Source: Bog-532 sp963833835 (GTDB lineage Bacteria > Actinomycetota > Actinomycetes > Streptosporangiales > Streptosporangiaceae). Taken from it: a stretch of DNA of 64,000 bases. This document shows, one piece after another, positions 63,865 through 64,000 of the stretch. Position 1 is the first letter of the stretch; each line of letters starts with the position of its first letter. Location: assembly GCA_963833835.1 (NCBI GenBank), contig CAWHZI010000016.1, forward strand, positions 868,001-932,000, in the 5' to 3' direction. The notes under the pieces were generated by a model. It was given only the letters and a program-made list of their open reading frames with translations. It did no database searches and was not told where the DNA came from. The position numbers were made by a program, and so were the translations under genes.

Positions 63865-64000
63865 ATGATTGGCTGGCTACGACTAGTACGGGGGGAACGA
63901 CCACAACCTAGGCACCTCATCCGCACCGACCGCGCAGGGCTGGACCCGCTGACCAGCCACTTCGCTCCCGGTGTCGATGACCTCGCCCCGCCCGGCACAC
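63865..64000 (+). CDS. Unrecognised gene truncated by the right window edge
   Basis: ATG 63865 opens a frame that stays open for 45 codons to the edge ('MIGWLRLVRGERPQPRHLIR', 'DRAGLDPLTSHFAPGVDDL'). A GAAAGTGG sequence lies 6 nt upstream and a well-formed promoter lies a further 40 nt back, which supports a real gene. Too little is visible to assign a family. Confidence 0.5.
   Translation, partial: MIGWLRLVRGERPQPRHLIRTDRAGLDPLTSHFAPGVDDLAPPGT

Overview
The window is a G+C-rich chromosomal segment of a filamentous-type actinobacterium. Evidence for this is the strong G/C bias at third codon positions, GTG and TTG starts, leaderless promoters, and families concentrated in Actinomycetota: DUF1707, DUF3072, DUF5709, 13E12/DUF222 HNH nuclease, GpgS, multi-HAMP hybrid kinase, and mycobacterial-type SOS boxes. 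I see no rRNA, tRNA, insertion sequence, prophage or CRISPR array. The genus cannot be named from the sequence alone.

Layout. 1-6.6 kb: end of an FtsX-type exporter permease, RNase Z, a GNAT acetyltransferase coupled to a GH127 arabinofuranosidase, and a methyltransferase. 6.9-14.5 kb: a signalling island with an anti-sigma-type ATPase, STAS protein, SpoIIE-type phosphatase (frameshifted), ANTAR protein and a 1302-residue multi-HAMP hybrid kinase. 14.5-20.6 kb: DUF72, a TetR/NAD(P)-binding divergent pair, a TMEM175 channel, and a mtnA / class II aldolase / class III aminotransferase group. 20.6-34.1 kb: the most striking region, ten tightly overlapping minus-strand genes forming three successive [GT39-like, cellulose-synthase-like GT2, GH26] modules plus one extra GH26. 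It is read away from a divergent, unrecognised membrane-anchored protein gene (34.6-36.5 kb). 36.5-41.4 kb: SOS-box-bearing HNH nuclease, SAM methyltransferase, MarR, and an ECF sigma / Ogt / 2OG-oxygenase operon. 41.5-48.3 kb: YihY, NAD kinase with a flavin disulfide reductase, PPK2, a PfkB sugar kinase and GpgS. 48.4-51.4 kb: tyrosine degradation (hppD-hmgA) facing an Lrp regulator. 51.4-64 kb: NhaA-thioredoxin fusion, small DUF proteins (one with an SOS box), GCS2, Mop, MreB, a short Rho, AlkB, FumC, DUF1707 and PadR, then a mostly non-coding tail ending in a truncated gene.

How the genes work together. The 13.5-kb cluster looks like a surface-polysaccharide assembly line. A membrane processive synthase (GT2), a polyprenyl-phosphate-sugar-dependent transferase (GT39/GT-C fold) and a membrane-anchored or secreted endo-hydrolase (GH26) are encoded in that order three times, with 8 of 9 junctions overlapping by 4 or 14 nt. 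This implies one transcript and stoichiometric expression. The product is unknown; GH26 suggests a beta-linked mannan, glucan or xylan-type chain. Elsewhere, alkylation repair (Ogt operon, AlkB) and two LexA-type boxes form a DNA-damage theme.

Caution on sequence quality. Four otherwise intact genes (SpoIIE phosphatase, the unknown gene at 34.6 kb, 2OG oxygenase, DUF1707) are each interrupted by exactly one single-base indel whose correction restores a full-length, family-consistent frame. Assembly error, clonal mutation or repeat slippage cannot be told apart from this sequence, but the pattern favours base-level error.
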